Assembly: GCF_963678635.1 (NCBI RefSeq) | Contig: NC_087066.1 | Location: 13,686,517-13,750,516, forward strand | Length of the DNA: 64,000 nt | Origin: Symsagittifera roscoffensis | Taxonomy: Eukaryota; Xenacoelomorpha; Acoela; Convolutidae | Direction: 5' to 3' | Part shown: one piece after another, positions 54,061 to 64,000 of the stretch | Numbering within the stretch: the stretch's first letter is position 1 | Layout of the letters: every line of letters starts with the position of its first letter | Made by a program: the position numbers and the translations under genes | Notes under the pieces: model-generated | The model's input: only the letters and a program-made list of their open reading frames with translations | What the model was told of the DNA's origin: nothing | Databases searched by the model: none

Positions 54061-55350
54061 TTAGACTACTTAAATCTTGGCACAAATATAGAACAAAACC
54101 TGTAAACACAGACATCACAATTCTAGGATGCTTCAGAAAATTTAATAACACAACCATAAATGAGAACACCGATATAATGGTAAACCAAACACCCGAATGA
54201 AAATTCCTTGTCTTTTTTTAAGCATGATACTCGTAGCATTTCCTTTTTCAATTTCTTTAAGCAAAAGGACATGCAAGATCAGAAAAAAATTATGCTCAAA
54301 CTTTTTACAAAACTTTTATTTCCGAAACGCACCAATTTGGATTAAAGTATTATGTAACGATTGTATAACATGCGAATTGAACAAACCATGCCTACATCAG
54401 AAACAAATAGTAGAAAAACAAGACTTAGAGGACAAAGTTTATAATTCAACCACAAAATCTCATCCGATACAAAAGGACCAATATCACCATCCTTAGAAGG
54501 AAACTCATATACAATGGTTATAGTCGATGCATTCAAACTCTGTGTAGCACTTAAGCCTGTACCTATTTTTAATGCTTATTACGCATATAACACACTCTAC
54601 GAACACAGGATAGCAAATTTAGGATTATTAGAAACCTTTGACACAGATAATGGCACTGAAATCATAAATATTGAAATCATAACCTTATGCCATCTTTACA
54701 ACATTTAACATAAACCCCGAATGTCTCATGCTCCGTGAACTAGTGCTTTAGTCGATGGTATGAACTGTTTACTACAAGAAGATCTCAGATGTTTTATGAA
54801 TGGAAATGATACAAAATATAGCGACTGGTCAAAAGACGTGAAATTATTCCCGCTAGCTTAAAATTCACAAATAACAACAACCATGGGATTATCACCATAT
54901 GAAATGGTTTTCAACAAAAAAACTTGGAAACCAAAAAGGTTTACAGCAACTTCCTCAAAAAATACACAAGGTTATTGTCAACTTAAAAAAAATTTCAGTT
55001 TGTTGCAATCTACCACTACTTGCGCTTGATGAAGATCGTGCTCATCAATCACAAATCTTAAAATTAGCCCCCGGAACACATACGGAATGGATTTTAAATA
55101 GAGATAAGAAACACAATGAAATTTATCAAAAAATAGCTAAAAAACTATCACAAAGACAGAATGTTCAATCACAAACAAATTCACAATTCACACCAGCTAC
55201 AAACCTAAAAACTGGAACATATGCCTCAATATCACGTTTTGTAACACAAAATCGGATATCTGAAAAGATAAAACCAAGACAAGAAGACCATTTCAAAATA
55301 TTGACAAACCCACTGATGTAACATACAAGCTGATTGATTCAAATAAAAAA
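54061..55350 (+). pseudogene. Integrase region, retroelement 2
   Basis: The RT connection is followed within about 20 codons by LLKSWHKYRTK. This is the region just before the integrase finger, so RNase H is absent. CNDCITCELNKPC gives the zinc-finger cysteines, YTMVIVDAFKLCVALKPVP the core, and FDTDNGTEIIN the second Asp. At 54,754-54,756 the reading is LVDGMNCLLQED, Asp where the catalytic Glu is expected. The C-terminal part (54899-55321) reads QILKLAPGTHTEWILNRDKK. Frameshifts separate the parts, so the protein is dead. Confidence 0.75.
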
Positions 55351-55351
55351 G

Positions 55352-55473
55352 AAATAGTTCAACACCGAAACCATAATACCCAAAAGAATATACTCTTCAC
55401 GAATTAACACAAAAATAGTTCAACACCGAAACCATAGTAACCAAAAGAATATACTCTTCACGAATTAACACAG
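55352..55473 (+). repeat. 61-bp tandem duplication
   Basis: AAATAGTTCAACACCGAAAC begins both copies, at 55,352 and 55,413, and CACGAATTAACACA ends both. They differ at CATAATACC versus CATAGTAAC. It lies in the Pol tail and shifts the frame. Confidence 0.9.
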
Positions 55474-56031
55474 TTATACTCCTTCACAGGACTGAAAGTT
55501 GTCCACGACAAATCAGTTAATAATCATCAACAAAATCAAGACAATTTTTACTCAACAAAACTAGTAGAAAAAAAAACAGATGGTAAAAATACCACTACAA
55601 AACCTCACGAAAAACTAAACAAGTACTTCAAAAACAAAAGATAAATCGAAATTCAGGAGAAAAAATTTAACCACAGGAAGCAAAAGAAAAATCACAACAA
55701 CGACAATCATCAAGACTTCGAAGTCAATCTCGAAAAAAATACAAAACTTTCATCCCGCAATGTAAAATATTAGAGGAAGCTGAATTTTAAAAACCAATTT
55801 TGATTTATTTAATCATTTTTAAGTATTTTGAAAACTTGATCAATTTTATTTCTGCTTTTCATATTTCATGATACCACTCTTAAATAACTAGTTCAATTTC
55901 AGCCAATTAGAGTCTATCTAAACATCAACCCATTCTGACGCCACTTTAAAAGCCACACATTGCTCACCTTGAACACATATGAGGCAATAACTTAAAGACC
56001 TTCAGGTCAAAAATAAGCAACACGCTCATAT
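55474..56031 (+). other. Pol tail remnants and spacer
   Basis: Lys/Gln/Ser-rich coding-like scraps (QQRQSSRLRSQSRKKYK-like near 55,700) ending near 55,790, then T-rich non-coding sequence to 56,030. Confidence 0.35.
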
Positions 56032-56250
56032 TTGAAAACTGATATTAACAAATCCAAGTTTTACAACCCTCCCCTATCAACAAGTACAAAAACTAACAAT
56101 ATTGTCTCAACTGACTCTCAAAATTTCCCCCAAGGAAAAATCATTCAGCCAAATGTACAAATAACTCCTCCTAAGCTGTCTCAACCAAAGGTTGCCCATT
56201 CTCAACCCAATTGTCAGAAGTTAATAAAAAAGAAATTGACTAACCGATAA
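56032..56250 (+). CDS. 72-codon Pro/Gln/Ser-rich ORF
   Basis: Starts with ATG at 56032 and ends TAA. Reads FPQGKIIQPNVQITPPKLSQ, disordered. It lies between pol and the envelope-position ORF. It may be a leader or remnant. No recognised domain. Confidence 0.3.
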   Translation: MKTDINKSKFYNPPLSTSTKTNNIVSTDSQNFPQGKIIQPNVQITPPKLSQPKVAHSQPNCQKLIKKKLTNR

Positions 56251-56502
56251 ATTTCTCAAATGCTTCTTTAACAAACAGGTCGACTTCTCAATACAAAAGT
56301 TTTAAAGTTTTTTTTCTTATCTTCTCAATCTTTTTTCAATTCAGTATGTTTTTTATAGTAGACAGCCTCGAAATTTTCCTCCTCCTTTTAATAATTTTTT
56401 CAGTTTGTTTTCGGAATTTTTCAATCCCTAACCAAACCCTACTTCAACTTCTCGAAAATCCTTGACCACCTCCTCGGGTACAATGTTTCCACAATTACCT
56501 AA

Positions 56503-56655
56503 ATGATAAGACATCTATTCAACAAAAAAGACATCCTTCTTCTTTTAGTAATTTTTATCACCTTCCTAGCTTCCCTAACTCTAGCAATTTGTAAATTTAT
56601 CAAAAAGGCAAAAATCACCAATTCTCTTAACCATTTTCATAGAAGATTATTATAA
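56503..56655 (+). CDS. Small single-span membrane ORF
   Basis: 50 codons from ATG at 56503 to TAA. A basic N-terminus (MIRHLFNKKD) is followed by one strong hydrophobic segment (LLLLVIFITFLASLTLAIC, residues about 12-31), then KFIKKAKITN. It is a typical single-pass membrane peptide in the gap between pol and the envelope-position ORF. It may be a leader, a viroporin-like peptide or a stray exon of the envelope gene. Function unknown. Confidence 0.4.
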   Translation: MIRHLFNKKDILLLLVIFITFLASLTLAICKFIKKAKITNSLNHFHRRLL

Positions 56656-56770
56656 ACAACATACGTTTTATTTCTAAAAAAAATAAATCAAACATTACAG
56701 AAGTGCTAATCAGCAACCAACACAACAATCCCCACCGACTACGACATAACAGGAACTTCCAACAACACCA

Positions 56771-59264
56771 ATGTCTAGTCAAATAAATCAACACCAATCA
56801 TCGACACGCGTTTCATTTCAAGAAATTCCTTACACATTTGAAGAAAGACACGCATTACTATCAGAGCTTTTAATACCCGTAGTTCGCTATGCACCTCTAA
56901 GCGAACCACACTACGAACCAACCTACAACATCTAACCTTCTCTCCAACAAAACCCCAATAGTCCAAAGTCCAAAAACCAAATAACTCAGTGCGAATCAGA
57001 ACCACAAGACATAGAAGACATAGAAACAAAAAATATAATAGCAACACTTTACTCAAAAGCCCGAGCTACAACCTTAACAGAATATAAATTTACAGCAAAA
57101 GTTTAACAGAAAAAAGTACACTGTTCCCAAGTCTCAACTGGAAACAAAAATAGACTCGATCACAAATCTGTATACCAAAGCAACTTTAAAAGCCTTTACA
57201 TCCTAACCCCGACGACTGTAAAAACGAATTTAAACGACTAAAACTAAACACAAATAAAGGAACAAATGGGAAATTGGTATACTTTCAATTATTTCCAGAC
57301 TCTGCACATCAGACAGAACTTGAAAGATACCAAGGTCACATAAAATTAGACGATAAATATCCGTTCCATGGCGCACACGGACGTTTAGCATATGATCTAC
57401 ACAATAAGAATTGGATACGACACATCGGAAAAAAACAACCAATTAATTTGTAAACCGGAGTAAATAAACCTTCAAATTGAAAAAAAGAGACAAAAAAATA
57501 AGGTTTTTTGACTGGAAAGTTCAATTAGAAAAAGTACAGCTTACACGAGTTTTAAAAGACGACACAAAATTATATCAAGGAATACGCTTACTTTGCAAAA
57601 ATGACCAAGGATATTGCGATCCTACCACACGTTCACAGGCAGCCATATTATGATTCCCCCAGAAGCATGTACCACATTTCAAGCTGCAAAAATGCACACA
57701 AGAATGCTTAAATTTCGTCAGTATTATTTCATTGCGTCAACTTCTTTTGAAAAAGTAAACCCTGATAAAATAAGATCTAAGGGATATCGACATATAAATA
57801 TCGATGGAATAGAAAAAAAATTAACACGTTTTCAAATATATCCCGAAACAGAAGTCGCCTGCAAATATGAAACTCCAATTTACAAAACACAATATACCGA
57901 AATTCTTTTTGAATACGAAAAATATTTTGACATGAAAACAGGAAGTTTAATAATTAACCCAACTCAAACATATAAAATTCATGATGACGAAAACTCATAC
58001 ATCACAGTAACATTTCTAAAAACCACAGGAAATACTAGTGGAAAAGTTTGTCCACAAAACAAGGAGCCAACGTTTACAGGAGATATCACTAATGAACAAT
58101 ACTTACTTTGGCGCATTCCACTATTACATCCAGATAGATATGAAATTAGATTACAAAATAAGCAGAGTTTTTTAAGAAATATCATTATCAGAACTAGAAA
58201 CACTTCAACATTTATGTGAACTAGAATGAACACAAATCCTACAATCACTCGCACTAGCAGTATTAAAAATATCTTATGCAGGATATTCATTATCTCATTA
58301 TCAGAAAATAGATCAAATTTTATAGATTACGAAGGAATTATATAATTGTTTTACTTATGTAGTAAAAAAAGTTTTAACATTATTTGTTTTTGAAGATAAG
58401 CGATATTATAAAAGAATCCCTATATTCCATAAAAATAAAGTTCATTTTGTCGATAAACTTTCCAGACACTCATATTTTTGGGATACAGCCGTCCAATGCG
58501 GATTTGAAAATAGCAGCAATGTAGTACAGATAAATCTAGTTGAAGACAAGTACTATCTTCTCACCCCATACCCCACTCTCATGCCACCATTCAAACAAAA
58601 TTCACCAGAAAGTGTCAGACCCATCGCCCGTAACCCAAATAAAGGTTTACAATCGATGGATATATATTTCAGATCCGATATACAACATCGAATCCGATAA
58701 CAACATTTTCAGGAACTTCTTACAAAAATGGACACAATCCAAAGACAGTCAAAAGATCAAATTTTAAGAAAACTTGCCAAAACCGTTGGATTTTCTGACA
58801 TCTACGCACAAGACTACAGCGGATACTCTAAAGATATAAAAGTCTATATTCTTTAAACGGTGAAATATACTGTCTAAAAGATATTTCCCCTGATGATATT
58901 TTTAGCTTTGTAAACCTCAAAAATGAACTTCTCGACTTTCTAGGATGGCCCTATTACATCAAAGAAAGATTAACTATTTTATACGCCATGTTTAACTTTG
59001 TTCGATTTTTTTCTCTACATTGTTAAAAGAAACTTATGACACATATGCAATACACACACAAGTAAGCAAACAAGCAAGACTAGCACGCATTTTGTTTGCA
59101 GGATTTTTTCGTATATTTTCAACCTTAATTAAAAAAATCATTTTAGACGCTCAAATAAGTAATTACAATAAAAACAATTATCAACCACACCACATACAGA
59201 CAATACTTCACAAGAAATTAGAACTAAAACACCTTCTGCACCACAATTACAAGTTTTTAAAATG
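56771..59264 (+). pseudogene. Long envelope-position ORF, retroelement 2
   Basis: Frames in order: 56771-57105 (VSFQEIPYTFEERHALLSEL), 57190-57450 (GKLVYFQLFPDSAH; RYQGHIKLDDKYPFHGAHGR), 57614-58219 (201 codons open; KKLTRFQIYPETEVACKYET; NEQYLLWRIPLLHPDRYEIR), then fragments to 58,990 (IYCLKDISPDDIFSFVNLKN), and 59020-59265 with an apolar stretch LARILFAGFFRIFSTLIKKI. It occupies the env slot after pol. Scattered Cys and a late hydrophobic segment would suit a membrane glycoprotein, but I see no clear signal peptide, fusion peptide or furin site, and no family match. It may be a non-envelope accessory gene. Confidence 0.45.
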
Positions 59265-59466
59265 ACCTTTCACTATCTTGAGTAACACAAATTTATAGAC
59301 ATACAGCAATAACAGAGCACACCTCTTCAAGACATGGCTACCCACAAAACCCAGTCTGTCATATAGTAGTTCATCAATCAAAGATAGACGACACACTCGA
59401 ACAAATCGTAGAATAGCCACACAACAATAATTTCCGTTGTCAGAACAACCATCTTTTTAGCCCACG
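59265..59466. other. Spacer after retroelement 2
   Basis: No gene. Could contain the 3' end or LTR of retroelement 2. No repeat partner is available because the 5' end lies at the assembly gap. Confidence 0.3.
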
Positions 59467-59981
59467 ATGAGCCGCCAAGTTGGTACCCCCAACCGCTGCC
59501 TTTCTTACCCATCTAACCTTCAACGCCAGTACTTTCTCTTTTTCCTTTCTGACCTCACCTGTTCCCCCATGACAATATTCACTACTAATTCACCACGCAT
59601 TGTTTCTGATGATTCCACAAACACAGTTATTAACACCATCTCACATTTTAACAATTCAGTATTGATACCCCATGTGAATTTCAGAACTCCGAGCCCAACC
59701 CGTGCACTTTTTCACAACCCCCCTTCCGTCCAATCAGCAACGCAGTTCCTTCCTCCTATACAGATGCAACCCCATCCATCTCCCCAATGACGAGTGATCA
59801 ACCCGACTTCTCTAGCCCCGTCACTGAAGAAATAGAGACCAAACTTGACAATTTCATCACTTTACAACAACAGCTACAAAACAATGACACATTAACAATT
59901 CTTAAGCTAGCACAATTCATTTCCTCTTACGAATCCTCCAACCTAGACACTACAAGAAACCCGAGCCCACCGAGTATTTAA
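59467..59981 (+). CDS. Two overlapping Pro/Ser/Thr-rich ORFs
   Basis: The ORF at 59467-59790 (107 codons) ends in ATGA, which overlaps the ATG of the next ORF at 59787-59981 (64 codons; FSSPVTEEIETKLDNFITLQ, QQLQNNDTLTILKLAQFISS). The overlap could be a reinitiation signal or a frameshift within one gene. The first ORF is disordered (SPTRALFHNPPS). The second is helical. It could be the start of another Gag. Composition changes here to C/T-rich. Confidence 0.4.
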
Positions 59982-60612
59982 GAGAAAACAACCCAATTTC
60001 CAAACACTTCATCATTCCCGACCACCCCGATTGTTTTCCTTCAACCCGGAACAAATTAATACTAAAGAATTCCTTAAAAATAATTTATACTTTTTCCACA
60101 GTACGATTATTACAGCACCAATGACCACCAACTGAATTTTGTAGAAAAATAAAGCCTGTTCCCATCCTTATCATGGACATCCCATCATCACTTCACAAAC
60201 TCCGTATCACTCCGCTTGTTCAATAACCCACACGACAATGAAATCCGTCAATCCCGATTACACCAACTAACTACCGCACTGCATAAAAAGCGATTCACAA
60301 CCAACTGACTAATGCAAATATTAAACAGATTTGTTGCACAAAAAGCTAAAAGATTCTCAATTAATCACTACGAGCTATCGCACAATAAATGAAACATAAA
60401 ATCATAGAAGAAGATGTATACACTAGCCCTCAGTTAATTGAGAATTTTTTTTTTAAATCAGATTATATTTTTGTAATTGACAGCACGAATAAAAAATTAC
60501 GATAATTTTTTTTCTACAACACTCAAAGTCTCTAAAGCTTATGATTTTTATTTCAAGAAACTTAATCACTTTTCACTAAATTTTTACTTCCTCACACTAA
60601 AAAAAACCTGAC
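59982..60612. other. Stretch without clear gene
   Basis: Short broken frames only; HQLTTALHKKRFTTN can be read near 60,270 as possible coding decay. Nothing supported. Confidence 0.3.
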
Positions 60613-60825
60613 TTGCACTGCTCACACGAGATAATGGTACCCAATAAACTAACCCACACATACACCTATTATAAAAAGATTCATCACCACTACGTAACTA
60701 ACACACCAGCACTAAACGCACAGCATCGATTCACACTCAGTATTTCATCACTGTATTTTCTAAATTTCACCTATGGTACAAAAAAACTAACATACACGGC
60801 ATCTTCCGTAACTACGACTCCATAA
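60613..60825 (+). CDS. 70-codon His/Tyr/Thr-rich ORF
   Basis: Open from ATG to TAA, reading TYTYYKKIHHHYVTNTPALN. Low complexity, no known domain, may be chance. Lies before the candidate spliced gene. Confidence 0.2.
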   Translation: MHCSHEIMVPNKLTHTYTYYKKIHHHYVTNTPALNAQHRFTLSISSLYFLNFTYGTKKLTYTASSVTTTP

Positions 60826-60828
60826 GAC

Positions 60829-61435
60829 AAATGTGTGTATTCTGCTCACTAACCAAATCCTTTGATGTAGAAAAATCTTGCCCACAAATCATCCCCCGCG
60901 ACTATATATATAGCGCATCGAAGTCCACATTCTAGAATACATTCACAAAACTAAGTACAATCAAAATTTTATAACCTAATCCATAACACGTCATATGGAT
61001 TCTCACTCAATAACGAAGAACACAACATCAAACGAGCACTCGAGCTTTTATGGCCCCTCCTTCAGCCTAAAAATATCATCCGCATGCTTGTCAACCTCCT
61101 CGCCTCATCAGACACTAATCGCATAACTTCCCAAATGGATTTTGTGCTGACTACAACCATTTGTAAGTATAATTCAATAATTTCACTAAAAAATTCAAAA
61201 ACAATACTAACCATTCTACAAATATGTCTCATATTCCTTTTCAGATATCACCATTCATTCATCTAAAACAAATAAAAACCAGATAAAAATTCGAGCACCT
61301 TCCTATAAGCTTTTCAATTCAAATAAACATCCGCAGTATATACTTAAACTAGTAATTTTTTTTTTCAAATGCAGTATATTCATAAATTCAAAGTTCCACG
61401 GCAGTAAATTAAAAGAAAATGTAGTAGATTTATAG
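60829..61435 (+). CDS. Candidate spliced gene, unknown
   Basis: One phase is open from 60,955 to the putative donor at 61,163 (EEHNIKRALELLWPLLQPKN; IIRMLVNLLASSDTNRITSQ). If the 82-base intron is removed, the frame stays open for about 61 more codons to TAG near 61,431-61,433, in an AT-rich region where stops are common. An upstream frame starting about 60,830 with MCVFCSLTKSFDVEKSC has a CxxC that could be part of a zinc site, but it is in another phase. The frame also reads through the intron to 61,264, so splicing is not proven. Product unknown. Confidence 0.4.
61163..61244 (+). other. Candidate 82-nt spliceosomal intron
   Basis: Donor GTAAGTAT at 61,163, a branch-point-like TACTAAC at 61,205-61,211 and acceptor TTCCTTTTCAG ending at 61,244. 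All three elements match the metazoan consensus with natural spacing (about 33 bases from branch to acceptor). Confidence 0.5.
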
Positions 61436-62822
61436 AATTATTTAAAGAATACTAATTTTTTTACGAAGCGCTTCTTTTAAATAATTGAATTCTTCCTTCG
61501 CCCCATGAATCACAAATTCTTTCCATAATCGCACAACTCGCCCACGAAGAATTGTTCAAATAATGATTTTCAAGTTTTCAATTTTCACTGATAACAACTC
61601 TAATTTGTTTTCACTCGTTTCAAACATTCCCTTAACCCGATTGGAAGAATTATAAAAAAAAAGCTAAGCTAACCAACGCGGCTTACTTATGCCACAAAAC
61701 CACAGGCCAACAGCATGACTAAGAAAGAAAGTCCCACGGTAGCCAAACAGGGTTAAAACTAGATTAAAACTTGATAAATTATTCTTTTGAAAGCCACCTC
61801 CAAGTATTATTGAAACTAAACAAAACACAAAAAAGTCGAAAGACAAACCCAAAACAAACCCTTGTATTTTTGAGAAAAGGACACAACCACAACAAAAAAG
61901 AGAAAAACACGCAATAAAAATGTCCCAAATGGTTGAACATATAAAGATACTCTGCACAAAGAGACCATAGAAATATAGCCCAATCCTGGCCTCACTAACC
62001 AGAGGGACGTCCTAGGCATGCTCTATATAGCCGGACTAGCCCACCACGCTTCAACCATTCTTTGTAATCCATAATCTTTTTTGATGAGATTTGCTCTAGA
62101 GTGAGCGACTCTTTAAAATAACAAAACTATATTAAAACGCTTTTGCGATAATAACTAATAATAAATCATAACTTAAAAACCTAACTAACAAGGTGTAATT
62201 ATATAAATGCAGTATATAAAGGTTTCTTAGAGCTCCAGGAACGAGCAGCAAAGGAAATGACAACTCGACTACATTCTAACACTGGAATGACAAATCTGTT
62301 TGGTTTGTTGCCGTAGTCACAACCCTCAAAGGATTTTAACTATGGAACCAACATCGCAGCAAAGGAACCCATTGAAACCGACCAAAGGCCATTTCGATGT
62401 TGATCTCACATACCGATCCCAGTCACTTGGCAATTCGCTCTGCACGTAGTCTCGCTCTAAACTTAACGAAATCAATACATCATTGCATCGATCAGAAGTC
62501 TTGACACAATCACCCAAGACTACCCACGATCAAGGACACGCACTTTGAAACGCGAATAAAACAATCTTCTTCTATCTAACACGAACAACTACATCTCTCC
62601 CCTCTTCAAGAAGTCACTGCTCTAAACTTCAAAAGAAAACTGCATCACCCGTCCTTCACTACAATAAACAGTTAAAAACTAAAAAACCCTCTAAGCCCCG
62701 GATGGGTGGAACCAGTTCTAAACTAATATTTATAATTGGATATAAATACAAATATCTATCTCTATAGAATATTACTCACTAACCAATCATATCCCATCTC
62801 TAACACCGACATTTATTTGTAA
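61436..62822. other. AT-rich stretch without supported gene
   Basis: Open frames here are short and unconvincing. A TATA-like CTATATAGCC at 62,020-62,030 and a more GC-rich segment follow. It could contain LTR or promoter remnants. Nothing assigned. Confidence 0.3.
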
Positions 62823-62850
62823 GTGCTGAAACTACTTGTAGTTTCAGCAC
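62823..62850. repeat. Perfect 13-bp hairpin palindrome
   Basis: GTGCTGAAACTAC, then TT, then GTAGTTTCAGCAC. It is flanked by non-coding sequence with no T run after it. It may be a cruciform, a foldback end or an RNA stem. Confidence 0.9.
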
Positions 62851-63092
62851 CAGAACAAATTGAATAAATCTTAGACTATAGTTGTTCTCCTTCTGGTAAA
62901 ACTCCAAGAAATAACTTGCAAAAACCAGTTTACACTAGATTTATTGAGACTAGGAGATATAAGGGTAAGATTAAGATTGGTATTAGACTAAGACGTTGCA
63001 CCAGTCTATCCGGCCGAAAATAAGATAGCGTGACGAACAGACAGTGTATCTTATCTGAAATTACTCTTTGAGTATAACCGAAAGGTCATAAC

Positions 63093-63660
63093 TCAGTAGT
63101 GTCTCGCGCATGCTTTTAATGGTGACCACTGCCGTACCTCTTCCTGCTGTTGTCGTCGACCACAGTCCAGATGTTTTTTTTTCTGTTTTATTTTGTGTTC
63201 TAGGCGTGCTTTTTCTTCATCGCTTTTCGTTTTGAGATAACAGTTTGCCAGCTCATTGCCGAAGATGAATTTCGTTTCGTTGTATTCGATAGACATTTGG
63301 GGTTATTCCCTTCCCGTGCGGACTTTTTAAGCTCTTTAACGCATTCGTAGTCTGTTGCTAGTCGTATACAGCAGACTGGGATAAACTCTCTTCTCGCGTC
63401 TCTGAATTCTTGGTTACCCCTTTTCCAGAGTTCGTGTGTTCTGCTTTTCAACCGTGGATTGGTTGCCCTGCTGGTCGTCTGCCGTTTTTGGGTTCATTTT
63501 GTTTTAGGTGTTTTTGGAGCAATCGATCTCATTGGTGTGCGACTAGTTCTTCTGTGGCGGTTGGTTGCTAAGACATCCTTTTATAATTCTTGCCCATTTG
63601 TTTTGCTGCAACTCGGATGCAACTCGAGTTAACGTTTGAGCCTGATGCTCTGGTGGTTGC
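63093..63660 (-). pseudogene. Minus-strand coding remnant, charged helical protein
   Basis: Frames 63200-63451 and 63093-63296 overlap in different phases (EFRDARREFIPVCCIRLATD, YECVKELKKS; EYNETKFIFGNELANCYLKT, DEEKARLEHKIKQKKKHL). Further upstream a third phase reads HQAQTLTRVASELQQNKWAR. The codon composition is more GC-rich than in the surroundings. It is probably one decayed gene, perhaps a Gag-like coiled coil, but no motif supports a name. Confidence 0.35.
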
Positions 63661-63682
63661 AATATTTGCTGCTCGAAGGTTT

Positions 63683-63713
63683 GAAAGAAAGAAAGAAAGA
63701 AAGAAAGAAAGAA
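63683..63713 (+). repeat. GAAA microsatellite
   Basis: Seven uninterrupted GAAA repeats, followed by GAAGAAAC. Simple sequence repeat of the kind common in animal genomes. Confidence 0.95.
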
Positions 63714-64000
63714 GAAACAAAAAAGGCTGAATTCCCATATTCTACATGAGCTACTTAAAAAATTAGGAATTCACTAACTTACAATATTATCAGTTGAAGA
63801 CCTACAACTTTTGCAAAGGCAATTTATAAAAAAAAGAACAGGAACTATTTGTGTAAAATGATTGCAAGTTTTCAAAAAAAATTATCGAGCGCAATCCTTA
63901 ATTTTTTTTAGAATTTTTTCTATTTTAATTTTTGTTACACAATGCATTTCGTTTGCGGCTCTAGGTGCCCGCATGAAAAAATAAATCGTCACATCAGGTT
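63714..64000. other. AT-rich end of window
   Basis: No gene or motif. Poly-A and poly-T runs only. Confidence 0.4.

Noticed and set aside
56775-57442. Minus-strand membrane-like frames opposite the env-position ORF
   Set aside because: Same composition effect; the plus strand has the coherent protein.
61664-62019. Minus-strand frames of 97 and 67 codons
   Set aside because: Overlapping phases without a domain or a conserved copy; Phe/Val-rich composition fits chance in A/C-rich sequence.
1-64000. CRISPR arrays, bacterial operons, rRNA or tRNA genes
   Set aside because: No regularly spaced short repeats, no cloverleaf or rRNA-like sequence noticed; the repeats present are kilobase-scale element duplications.

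Overview
The window looks like a transposon graveyard from an invertebrate animal genome. There is no bacterial-style operon, rRNA, tRNA or CRISPR array, and I recognise no intact host gene. The coding material is broken by stops and frameshifts and belongs to mobile-element or endogenous-virus families found in metazoans: Ty3/gypsy-like retroelements and a Polinton/Maverick (adintovirus-like) DNA element. I cannot name the species.

Region 1 (1-9.1 kb, comparatively GC-rich, plus strand) is a decayed Ty3/gypsy-type retroelement. It reads in order as coiled-coil Gag, CCHC zinc knuckle, DTG aspartic protease, reverse transcriptase with YVDD, RNase H, a very long linker, an HHCC integrase, an acidic tail, and a 156-codon open frame that resembles a macro (ADP-ribose-binding) domain where an envelope gene might be expected. 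Region 2 (9.1-17.5 kb) has the same base composition and orientation. It is a chain of about a dozen broken reading frames, one resembling an SGNH/GDSL-type hydrolase, with no polymerase of its own. It may be the 3' part of the same giant element or a separate non-autonomous cassette. Its last 0.84 kb occurs again at 24.8-25.7 kb.

Region 3 (17.5-28 kb) is an array of chimeric units of about 2.24 kb. Each fuses the retroelement 3' end and non-coding sequence to minus-strand fragments of the Polinton-like element (capsid-protein C-terminus plus a small membrane protein). Region 4 (28-48.6 kb, AT-rich, minus strand) is the Polinton-like element: unknown gene X, a small membrane protein, a packaging-type ATPase, a retrovirus-like integrase, a small basic protein, the major capsid-like protein, a second membrane protein and an adenovirus-type cysteine protease. 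A 6.87-kb block is present twice in tandem, with only three differences found by eye. No DNA polymerase B was found. A large imperfect hairpin lies beside the 5' fragment of the ATPase gene.

After a run of 200 N (48,596-48,795) region 5 (48.8-59.3 kb) holds another retrovirus-like element on the plus strand. That strand is strikingly rich in A and C. It carries Gag with a zinc knuckle and an Arg/Ser/Asn-rich tail, a DSG protease, RT remnants, no visible RNase H, an integrase, a small membrane ORF and a long envelope-position ORF. Region 6 (59.3-64 kb) is poorly understood: Pro/Ser-rich ORFs, a candidate spliced gene with a textbook intron, a perfect hairpin, a minus-strand coding remnant and a GAAA microsatellite.

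If active, the genes would work as mobile-element cassettes: Gag and capsid proteins form particles, protease matures them, RT and integrase copy and insert the element, and the ATPase packages DNA. In this window every module appears disabled.
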